DNA of 59,814 bases from a virus, in the IMG/VR virus record IMGVR_UViG_3300032304_000176, positions 1 to 59,814 of that record; one strand, 5' to 3'. Below the pieces are notes generated by a model. It was not told where the DNA came from. It worked only from the letters and a program-made list of their open reading frames with translations, and searched no databases. A program made the translations under genes and the position numbers. Shown in pieces: positions 34,772 through 40,097 of this stretch. Numbering within the stretch: the first letter of the stretch is position 1; every line of letters starts with the position of its first letter.

Positions 34772-35899
34772 TTAGAACATCCACTGATTGTCCATTGCCC
34801 ACTTGCGGAATGACTCAGACTTCACGCCCACGTCACGCTTAACATCATCGGCTGCGATAACACTACGCCCGAACATTGCTTGCCACTCATTGCCCATACG
34901 CTTTACATACTTAACGAACGGCTCAATAGTGTCCTTGTTCAAGTGCTGCACCAACTGCTGCACCATCACGCAATACGCCACAGCGTCACCTTCAACGGGC
35001 ATATCTGCACTATCTGGACTATTAATAACCGCTGCAACGGACGGCAACTTATCCTTGATCATTAAGAACGCAGAGAAGTCTCGAGCAAACGACTCACCCG
35101 CCGCACCTGACAACAAGCTCATAGTTAACTTGCTACCCAGCACATCGCGCTCTTTCAATACGTCATCACAGGCATGCACACTACGTGGGCAAACATACGA
35201 CTCCGCGCCCTTGGTTGGGTGATACGCATACGGGTTGTTCCAATCTTTGTCGTTCGGGCAATCACGATAGCTGTCCATACACTGCGGGTTACGCGCCACC
35301 CATGCAATCAACGCCGCATCGAAGTTGTTCTTCAACATAAACTCACCGAATGAACCCTTCTCCACCTCGCCTGTCACCGGATTGATGCCGGTCGGAGGTT
35401 TCTGAATCTCTAGGTACATCGCACGACTACGTGCATGTGCAGGTATAAAGTCACCCACGCCATCCGAGGTCAGGTTAGTTGTTGCGTACACAATAGAGTC
35501 AGGGTGCAGATGGCGGTTACCCATACGGCGGTCAAAGATTACGGTTAGCAGTACATTCAACGCCGCCTTGGTTGCCTTACCCAATTCATCTAGTTGCAGT
35601 AGCAGTGGCTCGGACACATCGAAGTCAAACATATCTAGGATCGCTTGACGCGCCACCTTCTCGCCGTTGGGCTTGTCTTCCAGATACGTAGCCCAGAAGT
35701 CACCCTGATCTAGCATGCGCGTACAATCCACGATGATGGCCTTGTGCTTAGGAAACTTTGAAGCCAGTGCCTTAATAGACCACGACTTACCGATGCCAGG
35801 CTCGCCCCTCGCAATGATGGTGCGCTTGTGACCCACTACTGATACTGCTGTTACTAGTTCGTCTAATGAGACGCGTCTTGCTGTGCTGACTTGTGCCAT
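34772..35899 (-). CDS. MoxR/CobS-type AAA+ ATPase
   Basis: This 375-residue protein has Walker A GEPGIGKS (32-39), Walker B LLLQLDEL (99-106), sensor 1 VYATTN (137-142) and an arginine-finger region PAHARSRA (about 155). The C-terminal half has helices and a Cys pair (CMDSYRDC). MoxR ATPases form hexamers that work with VWA proteins to remodel or metallate partners. It is the first gene of a long leftward operon driven by a perfect consensus promoter at 35979-36007 and carries one palindrome copy in its leader. Confidence 0.92.
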   Translation of the reverse strand: MAQVSTARRVSLDELVTAVSVVGHKRTIIARGEPGIGKSWSIKALASKFPKHKAIIVDCTRMLDQGDFWATYLEDKPNGEKVARQAILDMFDFDVSEPLLLQLDELGKATKAALNVLLTVIFDRRMGNRHLHPDSIVYATTNLTSDGVGDFIPAHARSRAMYLEIQKPPTGINPVTGEVEKGSFGEFMLKNNFDAALIAWVARNPQCMDSYRDCPNDKDWNNPYAYHPTKGAESYVCPRSVHACDDVLKERDVLGSKLTMSLLSGAAGESFARDFSAFLMIKDKLPSVAAVINSPDSADMPVEGDAVAYCVMVQQLVQHLNKDTIEPFVKYVKRMGNEWQAMFGRSVIAADDVKRDVGVKSESFRKWAMDNQWMF

Positions 35900-35914
35900 G
35901 ATTGTTCTCCAAGT

Positions 35915-35929
35915 TTAGGTAGTACTTAA
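35915..35929. promoter_or_regulatory. 15-bp palindrome, one mismatch (site b)
   Basis: TTAGGTAGTACTTAA differs from the consensus at one position. It lies in the 5' leader of the AAA+ gene, about 43-57 bases after the expected transcription start and directly before CTTGGAG. The distance to the promoter shows it is not a -10/-35 overlapping operator. Confidence 0.75.
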
Positions 35930-35950
35930 GGTTTATAGTTACTCTGCAAA

Positions 35951-35970
35951 GTGTGGCTCAAACGCCACAC
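35951..35970. promoter_or_regulatory. 7-bp hairpin at the expected 5' end of the AAA+ mRNA
   Basis: GTGTGGC (35951-35957) pairs with GCCACAC (35964-35970) around a 6-base loop. It begins about 2 bases after the predicted start site of the promoter at 35979-36007, so the mRNA would carry a 5'-terminal stem-loop, a common stabiliser against 5'-dependent decay. Confidence 0.7.
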
Positions 35971-35978
35971 CAGAACAT

Positions 35979-36007
35979 ATTATAGGATAAGACTTATACA
36001 GTGTCAA
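35979..36007 (-). promoter_or_regulatory. Perfect sigma70 consensus promoter
   Basis: On the - strand TTGACA (36007-36002), 17 bases, TATAAT (35984-35979): every consensus base and the optimal spacer. It fires leftward into the AAA+/VWA/DUF3150 block and, in the absence of visible terminators, through the replication genes. Expected to be a strong immediate-early promoter for host RNA polymerase. Confidence 0.93.
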
Positions 36008-36012
36008 TCCCC

Positions 36013-36198
36013 CTATATAGATTTAAAGTAATCAATTGTTGCTTGGATTGTGTCCCAGTTGATGCCAACGGTTGAGTCGTGGAAGTCCTTCAGCAACTTT
36101 AATACCTTCCGCGCCTCATCATTCGTTAATGTGTCGTCAACCTCCTGCACATCTGTGAAGTGCCAAGAAATAGTTATCTCATCTGGTAATTGTTCCAT
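36013..36198 (-). CDS. Small conserved phage protein of unknown function
   Basis: This 61-residue protein starts at ATG 36198 behind GGGGGTGTGAG. The pattern ISWHFTDVQEVDDTLTNDEARKVL, then DFHDSTVGINWDTIQ, is very common among short phage proteins encoded in early operons. Two helices and a GINW turn are evident. Role unknown. The stop lies 5 bases before the -35 of the strong promoter. Confidence 0.8.
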   Translation of the reverse strand: MEQLPDEITISWHFTDVQEVDDTLTNDEARKVLKLLKDFHDSTVGINWDTIQATIDYFKSI

Positions 36199-36199
36199 C

Positions 36200-36367
36200 T
36201 CACACCCCCTTATAGTTAGTAAAGCTCTCACCTTGGTTGCACTCAGGACAGCAGGTTATTGTCCCGTCCGAACACCACGTGTCATTCACATGTGGCACAT
36301 CATCCCAATCAATAACAAGTTTGCAGTAGTCGCACTGGGCTAGGTTGCTATCGTCTATTGTGTTCAT
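36200..36367 (-). CDS. Small zinc-finger-like early protein
   Basis: This 55-residue protein starts at ATG 36367 after GGAGATGGAACC. It has CDYC, then a Cys (TWCSDG) and CCPEC, giving two CxxC knuckles and so probably a zinc-binding ribbon. It overlaps the upstream gene by 4 bases. Function unknown. Confidence 0.7.
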   Translation of the reverse strand: MNTIDDSNLAQCDYCKLVIDWDDVPHVNDTWCSDGTITCCPECNQGESFTNYKGV

Positions 36368-36672
36368 GGTTCCATCTCCATTTGTTGTTTCGCTATTGCA
36401 TCTGCGCAATTCTGACCATCGCCTTCGGTTCCAATGTCGTGTTCGCAAATTGAATAACATCTATTGCGCTCAAACTGGATAGCCTCGCGCCATACGCTGT
36501 AACAATCGGCAAGGGTTGTGTAATACTCCCCATACTTGCCTTTGCAAAATCCATCGTCCCCGTCCTCATCTGGATTCATAAACGCAATCACTGCTTCTTC
36601 GGGTATACCACCCAGACTTACCACTGCGTTTACAAACGCCTCTTGGAAACGGTTTTTATATGTATCGCTCAT
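36364..36672 (-). CDS. Small Cys-containing early protein of unknown function
   Basis: This 102-residue protein starts at ATG 36672 behind GGAGGGTGGTGAG; the frame is open further upstream but would overlap the previous gene. A helical N-terminus (YKNRFQEAFVNAVVSLGGIPEE) is followed by an acidic DEDGDDGFCKG loop and scattered Cys. It ends in a Gln/Met/Glu tail. No family recognised. Confidence 0.65.
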   Translation of the reverse strand: MSDTYKNRFQEAFVNAVVSLGGIPEEAVIAFMNPDEDGDDGFCKGKYGEYYTTLADCYSVWREAIQFERNRCYSICEHDIGTEGDGQNCADAIAKQQMEMEP

Positions 36673-36673
36673 C

Positions 36674-37045
36674 TCACCACCCTCCATCGTCAATGTTGGC
36701 TGCATCAAACAGTGCAGGTAGCACACCTGCGGGGTCATAGCATGACCAACGGTTATATAAATGACTACCCTTGTAATCCCAGATAGCGCACACCTCACGC
36801 CCATTCACATTGAATGCCCAACTGTTAACAACTTTTAGTTCGTCATCGTCCACGTTGGGCGCGAACCCTAGCACCTCCATGATCTGGCGCTTTGTTATGT
36901 CCTTCAACCCACCTGTGCGATAGCTCCCGTTCAGGTTGTCAATCGGCGTGATTCTGATTGTTGGGATGTCAATTACTGCGCTCATAAGTTCCTCCAATAC
37001 GTTAGCGTATAGGTTATGCATTGCTTCGATTGATCTCATACTCAT
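36674..37045 (-). CDS. Small early protein of unknown function
   Basis: This 123-residue protein overlaps the preceding stop by ATGA. It contains DITKRQIMEVLGFAPNVDDDELKVVNSWAF, then VCAIWDYKGSHLYNRWSCYDP, and ends with PALFDAANIDDGGW. The Trp/Tyr-rich C-terminal half looks like a small beta domain. I have seen similar sequences beside other phage early genes, role not known. Confidence 0.7.
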   Translation of the reverse strand: MSMRSIEAMHNLYANVLEELMSAVIDIPTIRITPIDNLNGSYRTGGLKDITKRQIMEVLGFAPNVDDDELKVVNSWAFNVNGREVCAIWDYKGSHLYNRWSCYDPAGVLPALFDAANIDDGGW

Positions 37046-37251
37046 TTCACACCTCCAATTTCTTTACCATCCGAATTGACCAGTACGTTGGCGTACTGTG
37101 CTTTGACGTTTATATCTACGTACCAATCATCGCTAAAGTTAGCATCGACTGAGTCAATCTCCAGACGTTCGCCGTCCACCCATACGTAAACTTCTTTATC
37201 CAAGTCATGGTTGTCACAAATTAATTGCTTTATTAGTTCGCGTACTTTCAT
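37042..37251 (-). CDS. Small early protein of unknown function
   Basis: This 69-residue protein has a helical start (VRELIKQLICDNHDLDKEV) followed by beta-like YVWVDGERLEIDSVDANF. Its start is preceded by CTTGGAGGTGTGAA and by palindrome site c, so expression should follow the palindrome-controlled group. Confidence 0.7.
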   Translation of the reverse strand: MKVRELIKQLICDNHDLDKEVYVWVDGERLEIDSVDANFSDDWYVDINVKAQYANVLVNSDGKEIGGVK

Positions 37252-37266
37252 TTCACACCTCCAAGT

Positions 37267-37281
37267 TTAGGTACTACCTAA
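37267..37281. promoter_or_regulatory. 15-bp palindrome TTAGGTACTACCTAA (site c)
   Basis: Perfect dyad 15 bases before the start of the 37042-37251 gene, abutting CTTGGAG, with a GC hairpin 10 bases further upstream (37292-37307). No -10 element is visible between hairpin and palindrome. Confidence 0.85.
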
Positions 37282-37291
37282 GTTTTAAATA

Positions 37292-37307
37292 GGCGGGTTT
37301 CCCCGCC
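37292..37307 (-). terminator. GC-rich hairpin, terminator-like, copy 1
   Basis: GGCGGG-TTTC-CCCGCC forms a 6-bp stem; on the - strand it follows the stop of the Cys-rich 246-residue gene by 6 bases and is followed by TATTTAAAA, a weak T tract. The same hairpin recurs at 38089-38104 in the same order relative to a palindrome. Confidence 0.6.
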
Positions 37308-37313
37308 CTTTGT

Positions 37314-38054
37314 TTATGCTGCTACCGATGCAGCAAATCGATTCTTGAGTGAGCCATGCACAATGATAGTTACGCTTGCCTTTTTGCTATCAATGCCACC
37401 ACTGCATGCCATGCAGGTAGCGCATGTCAGACGCTTGTTAGCTTCCGCCGATGCAGGACAAATCATCTCGTGACCAAACTCTAGCCCGTCATTTGCACCA
37501 CGTACTCTAAACGTACGCCACCCGTCTAGTTTTGCCAGACGCATTTCTTTATGCGTGTCAGCCGATGCCATGCACCACTGTTTGACGTGATCCGCTTTGC
37601 CCGATGCCCATTGATGCGTGTAGCCAGTATGACCCGATGCACAGCGCGTTAGTTCTTCCCATACGAAAGCCGGAACCGCCGCCGGATCGCCATACGTACC
37701 GAGCCTGACCTTGCGTCCTAATACCGCAGTGGTTACGTTATACCCATCACTCAATTCATAAATCCCGCGCATTACGCCGTCCATCACTGACCTAGCGCCC
37801 TGACCTAGATTGACGTAGCACGAACCGCCTAGCCCACGCCGATGTTTGCAATCACCACACACAGATACATCATCTAGGTTGCGAGCGGATTCCACTGGGC
37901 TTAGACCATTGTCCGCCATGATGTACGTCTGCACCATGTCACCCGTCTTACTGTTTGCTGACTTGCCTGTTATTGCCACAACTACAATGGGCTTGCCATC
38001 TAGTAACGATGCACCACGATAAATGATGTAGCCCGAGGTTTTTTTGGTTGTCAT
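37314..38054 (-). CDS. Cys-rich early protein of unknown function
   Basis: This 246-residue protein starts at ATG 38054, placed after TTGGAGAACAG; a TTG within that site is not the start. Two Cys groups are seen: CGDCKHR with a later CYVN, and CPAS followed by CATCMACSGG. Together they could bind zinc or an iron-sulphur cluster. The rest is alpha/beta with several Trp/His (GYTHQWASGKADHVKQW). I recall similar Cys-rich proteins in other phages and in plasmids without a known function. It is preceded by palindrome site d and is the third cistron of the first early block. Confidence 0.75.
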   Translation of the reverse strand: MTTKKTSGYIIYRGASLLDGKPIVVVAITGKSANSKTGDMVQTYIMADNGLSPVESARNLDDVSVCGDCKHRRGLGGSCYVNLGQGARSVMDGVMRGIYELSDGYNVTTAVLGRKVRLGTYGDPAAVPAFVWEELTRCASGHTGYTHQWASGKADHVKQWCMASADTHKEMRLAKLDGWRTFRVRGANDGLEFGHEMICPASAEANKRLTCATCMACSGGIDSKKASVTIIVHGSLKNRFAASVAA

Positions 38055-38068
38055 GCTGTTCTCCAAGT

Positions 38069-38083
38069 TTAGGTACTACCTAA
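38069..38083. promoter_or_regulatory. 15-bp palindrome TTAGGTACTACCTAA (site d)
   Basis: Perfect dyad 15 bases before ATG 38054, abutting the CTTGGAG ribosome-binding site. Between it and the upstream gene lies only the GC hairpin at 38089-38104, so it is intercistronic. Confidence 0.85.
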
Positions 38084-38088
38084 TGTTA

Positions 38089-38104
38089 GGCGGGTTTCCC
38101 CGCC
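38089..38104 (-). terminator. GC-rich hairpin, terminator-like, copy 2
   Basis: Identical GGCGGG-TTTC-CCCGCC stem-loop, 7 bases after the stop of the 38111-38362 gene. On the - strand it is followed by TAACATTAGG and has no T tract, so it may be a processing or stabilising hairpin and not a true terminator. Confidence 0.55.
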
Positions 38105-38110
38105 ATTGGT

Positions 38111-38362
38111 TTAGTTGCGATACACGCCTAGTTCACCTGCATTGATCCACTCACTATGCAAATTGTATTTGCTTAACACTTCGTCAATTTTCGGATTGAC
38201 ACCGAAATCCCAATTAGATGGATACTCATATGAGTTCGCCCACTTGTAAGATTCTGGGTCTTCTGCACTGATCTGGAAACGACCGTCCATGTCATCACGT
38301 ACGTAGACCGGCACACCCATTTTTTGTAATGCGTTATATGCATTGCGGAATTCACGTTTCAT
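38111..38362 (-). CDS. Small early protein of unknown function
   Basis: This 83-residue protein has a basic start (KREFRNAYNALQKMG), then VPVYVRDDMDGRFQISAEDPESYKW and a Tyr/Trp-rich end. It is the first gene of the leftward block, with its own promoter (38425-38453) and palindrome site e in the leader before CTTGGAGGTGTTAA. No domain recognised. Confidence 0.7.
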   Translation of the reverse strand: MKREFRNAYNALQKMGVPVYVRDDMDGRFQISAEDPESYKWANSYEYPSNWDFGVNPKIDEVLSKYNLHSEWINAGELGVYRN

Positions 38363-38377
38363 TTAACACCTCCAAGT

Positions 38378-38392
38378 TTAGGTACTACCTAA
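38378..38392. promoter_or_regulatory. 15-bp palindrome TTAGGTACTACCTAA (site e)
   Basis: Perfect dyad in the leader of the 38111-38362 gene, starting about 26 bases after the expected transcription start and abutting CTTGGAG. Confidence 0.85.
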
Positions 38393-38424
38393 TGTTTTGC
38401 TACGATTTCTCAACAACAGACTGC

Positions 38425-38453
38425 ATTATGGCATAGTTCTTTCCGTTTGTCAA
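38425..38453 (-). promoter_or_regulatory. Sigma70 promoter TTGACA-17-CATAAT
   Basis: On the - strand TTGACA (38453-38448), 17-base spacer, CATAAT (38430-38425), 11 of 12 consensus bases. It drives the leftward gene at 38362 and probably the following cistrons down to 36013. Confidence 0.87.
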
Positions 38454-38477
38454 GTACCCTTGTTGTGTATTAGGCAA

Positions 38478-38830
38478 TTGTTCCTATTGTTCCGGTATTG
38501 TTCTGTGGGCGTGAAATGCAGAAAAGCGAGTAATGGCGCGGGTTTTGAGACCAGTTTTGCCCTTTGTTCCGTGTTCCGCCTATTTTGACGTGTTTGCGAA
38601 AAGAGCTAAGTAATCCGGCACACAGAAAAAACTCGTTTACACGTGTGCCCGAAAAAAGAAAAATATTCCTGATTACCCATTTTGACGGAACAAACGGAAC
38701 AATACAAAATCTTATATATAAATATAAATATAATCTAATATAATCAATAGGTTAGAACAGGAAACACGCCCGATTGCATTGTTCCGCTCGACGGAACATT
38801 ACTGAACAATGCTGAACAATTGCCGAAACA
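38478..38830. other. Replication-origin-like repeat field with AT-rich core
   Basis: Within 350 bases the motif TGTTCCG/CGGAACA and its short form GAACAAT recur at least ten times: 38478-38506 (three), 38563-38578 (two), 38686-38703 (two, inverse), an inverted pair TGTTCCG-N5-CGGAACA around 38779-38797, and 38803-38830 (three). Between the groups lies a 47-base almost pure A/T stretch (38704-38750) suited to unwinding. No gene lies here. Iterons flanking an AT-rich element is the usual layout of an initiator-dependent origin; no origin-binding protein can be named. Confidence 0.6.
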
Positions 38831-38842
38831 ATAACATTAAGT

Positions 38843-38857
38843 TTAGGTAGTACCTAA
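38843..38857. promoter_or_regulatory. 15-bp palindrome TTAGGTAGTACCTAA (site f)
   Basis: Perfect dyad at the right edge of the origin-like repeats, without an adjacent gene start. It keeps the AAGTTTAGG flank seen at the other sites, but the ribosome-binding site is missing. Confidence 0.8.
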
Positions 38858-39011
38858 GCTTTTCCTCTCCCACCACGCGACACCAGTTTCTGCCCTGCCT
38901 CGCCGCCGCCCCGTCTCTCTCACTCTCTCACACTATGTGCCGTTGCTGGGCTACTTCGTAGCCTTCCCGCCCACCCTCGTACTACAGACACCAGTTCCCA
39001 CGAAGTGGGCG
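38858..39011. other. Gene-free C/T-rich stretch with hairpins
   Basis: A pyrimidine-rich run (38858-38935, with GTCTCTCTCACTCTCTCACAC) is followed by a 6-bp hairpin GGCTAC-TTC-GTAGCC (38949-38963) and a small one at 38997-39009 (CCCA/TGGG). No convincing gene on either strand. Together with the repeats to its left this may belong to the origin region. Confidence 0.5.
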
Positions 39012-39035
39012 AAAAAAAACCCCGCCGGAGCGGGG
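39012..39035 (-). terminator. Rho-independent terminator of the lysine-rich gene
   Basis: On the - strand GCCCCGC...GCGGGG (6-bp stem 39030-39035/39020-39025, 4-base loop) is followed by eight T (39019-39012). It lies 17 bases after the stop of the 39052-39654 gene. Confidence 0.93.
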
Positions 39036-39051
39036 CTTGATGTGGTGCTGA

Positions 39052-39654
39052 TTAGAACTGCTCGGCAGTGCCGTCGAATTCATCAAGTACGTCAACGATG
39101 TAAGCAGCAAGCGGAGCAAGTGATTCTGACTGTCGCATTTTTTCAACGAAAGCTCGCATTTGCTTTGCTGCCGTTTTTGCACTTGCTTTGCGCGGCAGCG
39201 CCAAGATAATTGTCGTCTCGTCATCCTTGGCAGGTTTAGTAACAACTATTGGTGCGGCAGGTTTTGCTTCAACTGCATCGCTGTCTTTTGGCGCATCCTG
39301 CTTTGTTGCTGCTTTCTTGGCCTTGGCCTTTGCTTTACTAGCATTCTCGTTATAATCTTTGCCGGTTTCAACTGCTTTACGAAAACAAGATAACGTGAAA
39401 GCTTTCGTGCTCGCACTTGGTTTTTTGCCGGTGAATCGCTCGACCAAGAAAGCTTGTGCGATTTTGCAAGTGCGTGCGTCGCCGACTGTGGCCTTTGCTG
39501 CGTGCAAGGCCTTGCAAGCTTCGTTTACTGCATCGCGCATAGTTGACATTGTGAGCGCACTGTTACCTGCTTTTTTGGCAAGTGCGATATGTTCTGGCTT
39601 GGCAACGATTGTGTTAACGACTGCGACTGCTTTGGCTTTTGACTTAGTTGTCAT
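39052..39654 (-). CDS. Lys/Ala-rich protein of unknown function with its own promoter and terminator
   Basis: This 200-residue protein has a basic N-terminal domain (residues 1-105, with helices and KIAQAFLVERFTGKKPS), a histone-tail-like linker (SKAKAKAKKAATKQDAPK) and a C-terminal helical domain (AAKQMRAFVEKMRQSESL). The composition suggests nucleic-acid binding. It is a single-gene unit: promoter at 39705-39733, ribosome-binding site CAGGAGAATC, terminator at 39012-39035. Lying between the origin-like repeats and the late promoter, it could be an origin-binding or transcription factor; this is inference. Confidence 0.75.
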   Translation of the reverse strand: MTTKSKAKAVAVVNTIVAKPEHIALAKKAGNSALTMSTMRDAVNEACKALHAAKATVGDARTCKIAQAFLVERFTGKKPSASTKAFTLSCFRKAVETGKDYNENASKAKAKAKKAATKQDAPKDSDAVEAKPAAPIVVTKPAKDDETTIILALPRKASAKTAAKQMRAFVEKMRQSESLAPLAAYIVDVLDEFDGTAEQF

Positions 39655-39704
39655 TTTGATTCTCCTGATTAGGTTTAATTTAACTACTCTGTACTACAAG
39701 TAAC

Positions 39705-39733
39705 AAGATACAGGATTACTTGGCAAATGTCAA
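39705..39733 (-). promoter_or_regulatory. Sigma70 promoter TTGACA-17-TATCTT
   Basis: On the - strand TTGACA (39733-39728), 17 bases, TATCTT (39710-39705). It serves the lysine-rich gene. Palindrome site g lies 10 bases upstream of the -35, unlike the leader positions of sites a-e. Confidence 0.8.
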
Positions 39734-39742
39734 CTATTATCT

Positions 39743-39757
39743 TTAGGTAGTACCTAA
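39743..39757. promoter_or_regulatory. 15-bp palindrome TTAGGTAGTACCTAA (site g)
   Basis: Perfect dyad, 17 bp when the flanking T/A pair is included (39742-39758). It lies in the divergent control region upstream of the -35 at 39728-39733 and about 145 bases before the rightward late promoter. At this place an activator or repressor bound to DNA is easier to imagine than an RNA element. Confidence 0.85.
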
Positions 39758-39901
39758 ACTTTCTGGCATGCCGCGACCCCACCCGTGGGGCACCCCCCGA
39801 ATGGCTATGAGTCTCCCCTCCCCCCGCTGCGCTGTGTTTTACACATTACGTCACCAACTCTTCACAACTACATACCAAAATAGCAACAAGCCCCCTCCCC
39901 C
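39758..39901. other. C-rich gene-free stretch upstream of the late promoter
   Basis: Contains a hairpin CCCCA-CCCG-TGGGG (39777-39790) and runs of C (CCCCTCCCCCC). No gene is supported. Its place just before the terminase genes makes it a possible packaging (pac) region, which the sequence alone cannot prove. Confidence 0.4.
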
Positions 39902-39929
39902 TTGCATTTTCTAAAATGCTATGTATACT
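39902..39929 (+). promoter_or_regulatory. Late promoter TTGCAT-16-TATACT with overlapping dyad
   Basis: TTGCAT (39902-39907), 16-base spacer, TATACT (39924-39929). A dyad GCATTTT-CT-AAAATGC (39904-39919) covers the -35 and half of the spacer, as expected for a repressor or anti-activator site. It is the only good rightward promoter before the terminase operon. The same -35 and spacer recur at 49477-49504. Confidence 0.75.
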
Positions 39930-39945
39930 CCGCGCTAGGAAAAGG

Positions 39946-39995
39946 CCCCCCTTGTCTTTTCAAATCATATTGCCGTGGGGGGTATATATTTTTTT
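39946..39995 (+). terminator. Possible attenuator hairpin in the late leader
   Basis: CCCCCC (39946-39951) can pair with GGGGGG (39977-39982) across a 25-base loop and is followed by TATATATTTTTTT (39983-39995). This is a terminator-like layout within the leader, about 45 bases after the expected start. The long loop makes it less certain. Confidence 0.4.
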
Positions 39996-40079
39996 GCCGT
40001 CGGTGTGGTAGGACACGCAGCCCGACAAGGGAAGGTAAGTTGGTGCAAATCCAACACGGCAAACCAATCAGCAACGCTG
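39993..40079 (+). ncRNA. Structured leader RNA, tRNA-like / cobalamin-riboswitch-like
   Basis: Visible pairings: an 8-bp closing stem (39993-40000 with 40056-40063); a 4-bp arm GTGT/ACAC (40003-40016); CCC/GGG around GACAA (40021-40031); and a perfect 5-bp arm GTTGG-TGCAAAT-CCAAC (40039-40055). A tRNA would have this cloverleaf, and CCA follows the A after the stem (40064-40066), but no valid 5-bp anticodon stem or U33 exists. AGGGAA, then GGTGCAAATCC, then GCAACGCTG resemble the conserved boxes of cobalamin riboswitches, whose P4 loop is a T-loop. I favour a regulatory leader over a functional tRNA. Confidence 0.45.
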
Positions 40080-40081
40080 AA

Positions 40082-40097
40082 CAAATGACAATTTGCT
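40082..40097 (+). promoter_or_regulatory. Hairpin abutting the terminase small subunit start
   Basis: CAAAT-GACA-ATTTG (40082-40095) ends 2 bases before ATG 40098. No Shine-Dalgarno sequence is visible there. The hairpin could be the expression platform of the structured leader upstream. Confidence 0.5.

Noticed and set aside
36200-36804. Longer versions of the two leftward genes starting at 36460 and 36804
   Set aside because: Upstream parts overlap the preceding genes and lack SD; ATG 36367 and 36672 have good SD sequences.
38777-38800. Rho-independent terminator from the TGTTCCG/CGGAACA inverted pair
   Set aside because: No T tract on either side and several other copies of the motif nearby; fits iterons better.
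38937-39209. 90-residue + strand frame in the control region
   Set aside because: Crosses the leftward terminator and the end of the Lys-rich gene antisense; composition is not protein-like.
39994-40066. tRNA gene (cloverleaf with encoded CCA)
   Set aside because: Acceptor and T arms pair well, but no 5-bp anticodon stem, no U33 and a 6-base D loop without canonical residues. Reported as a structured leader RNA instead.
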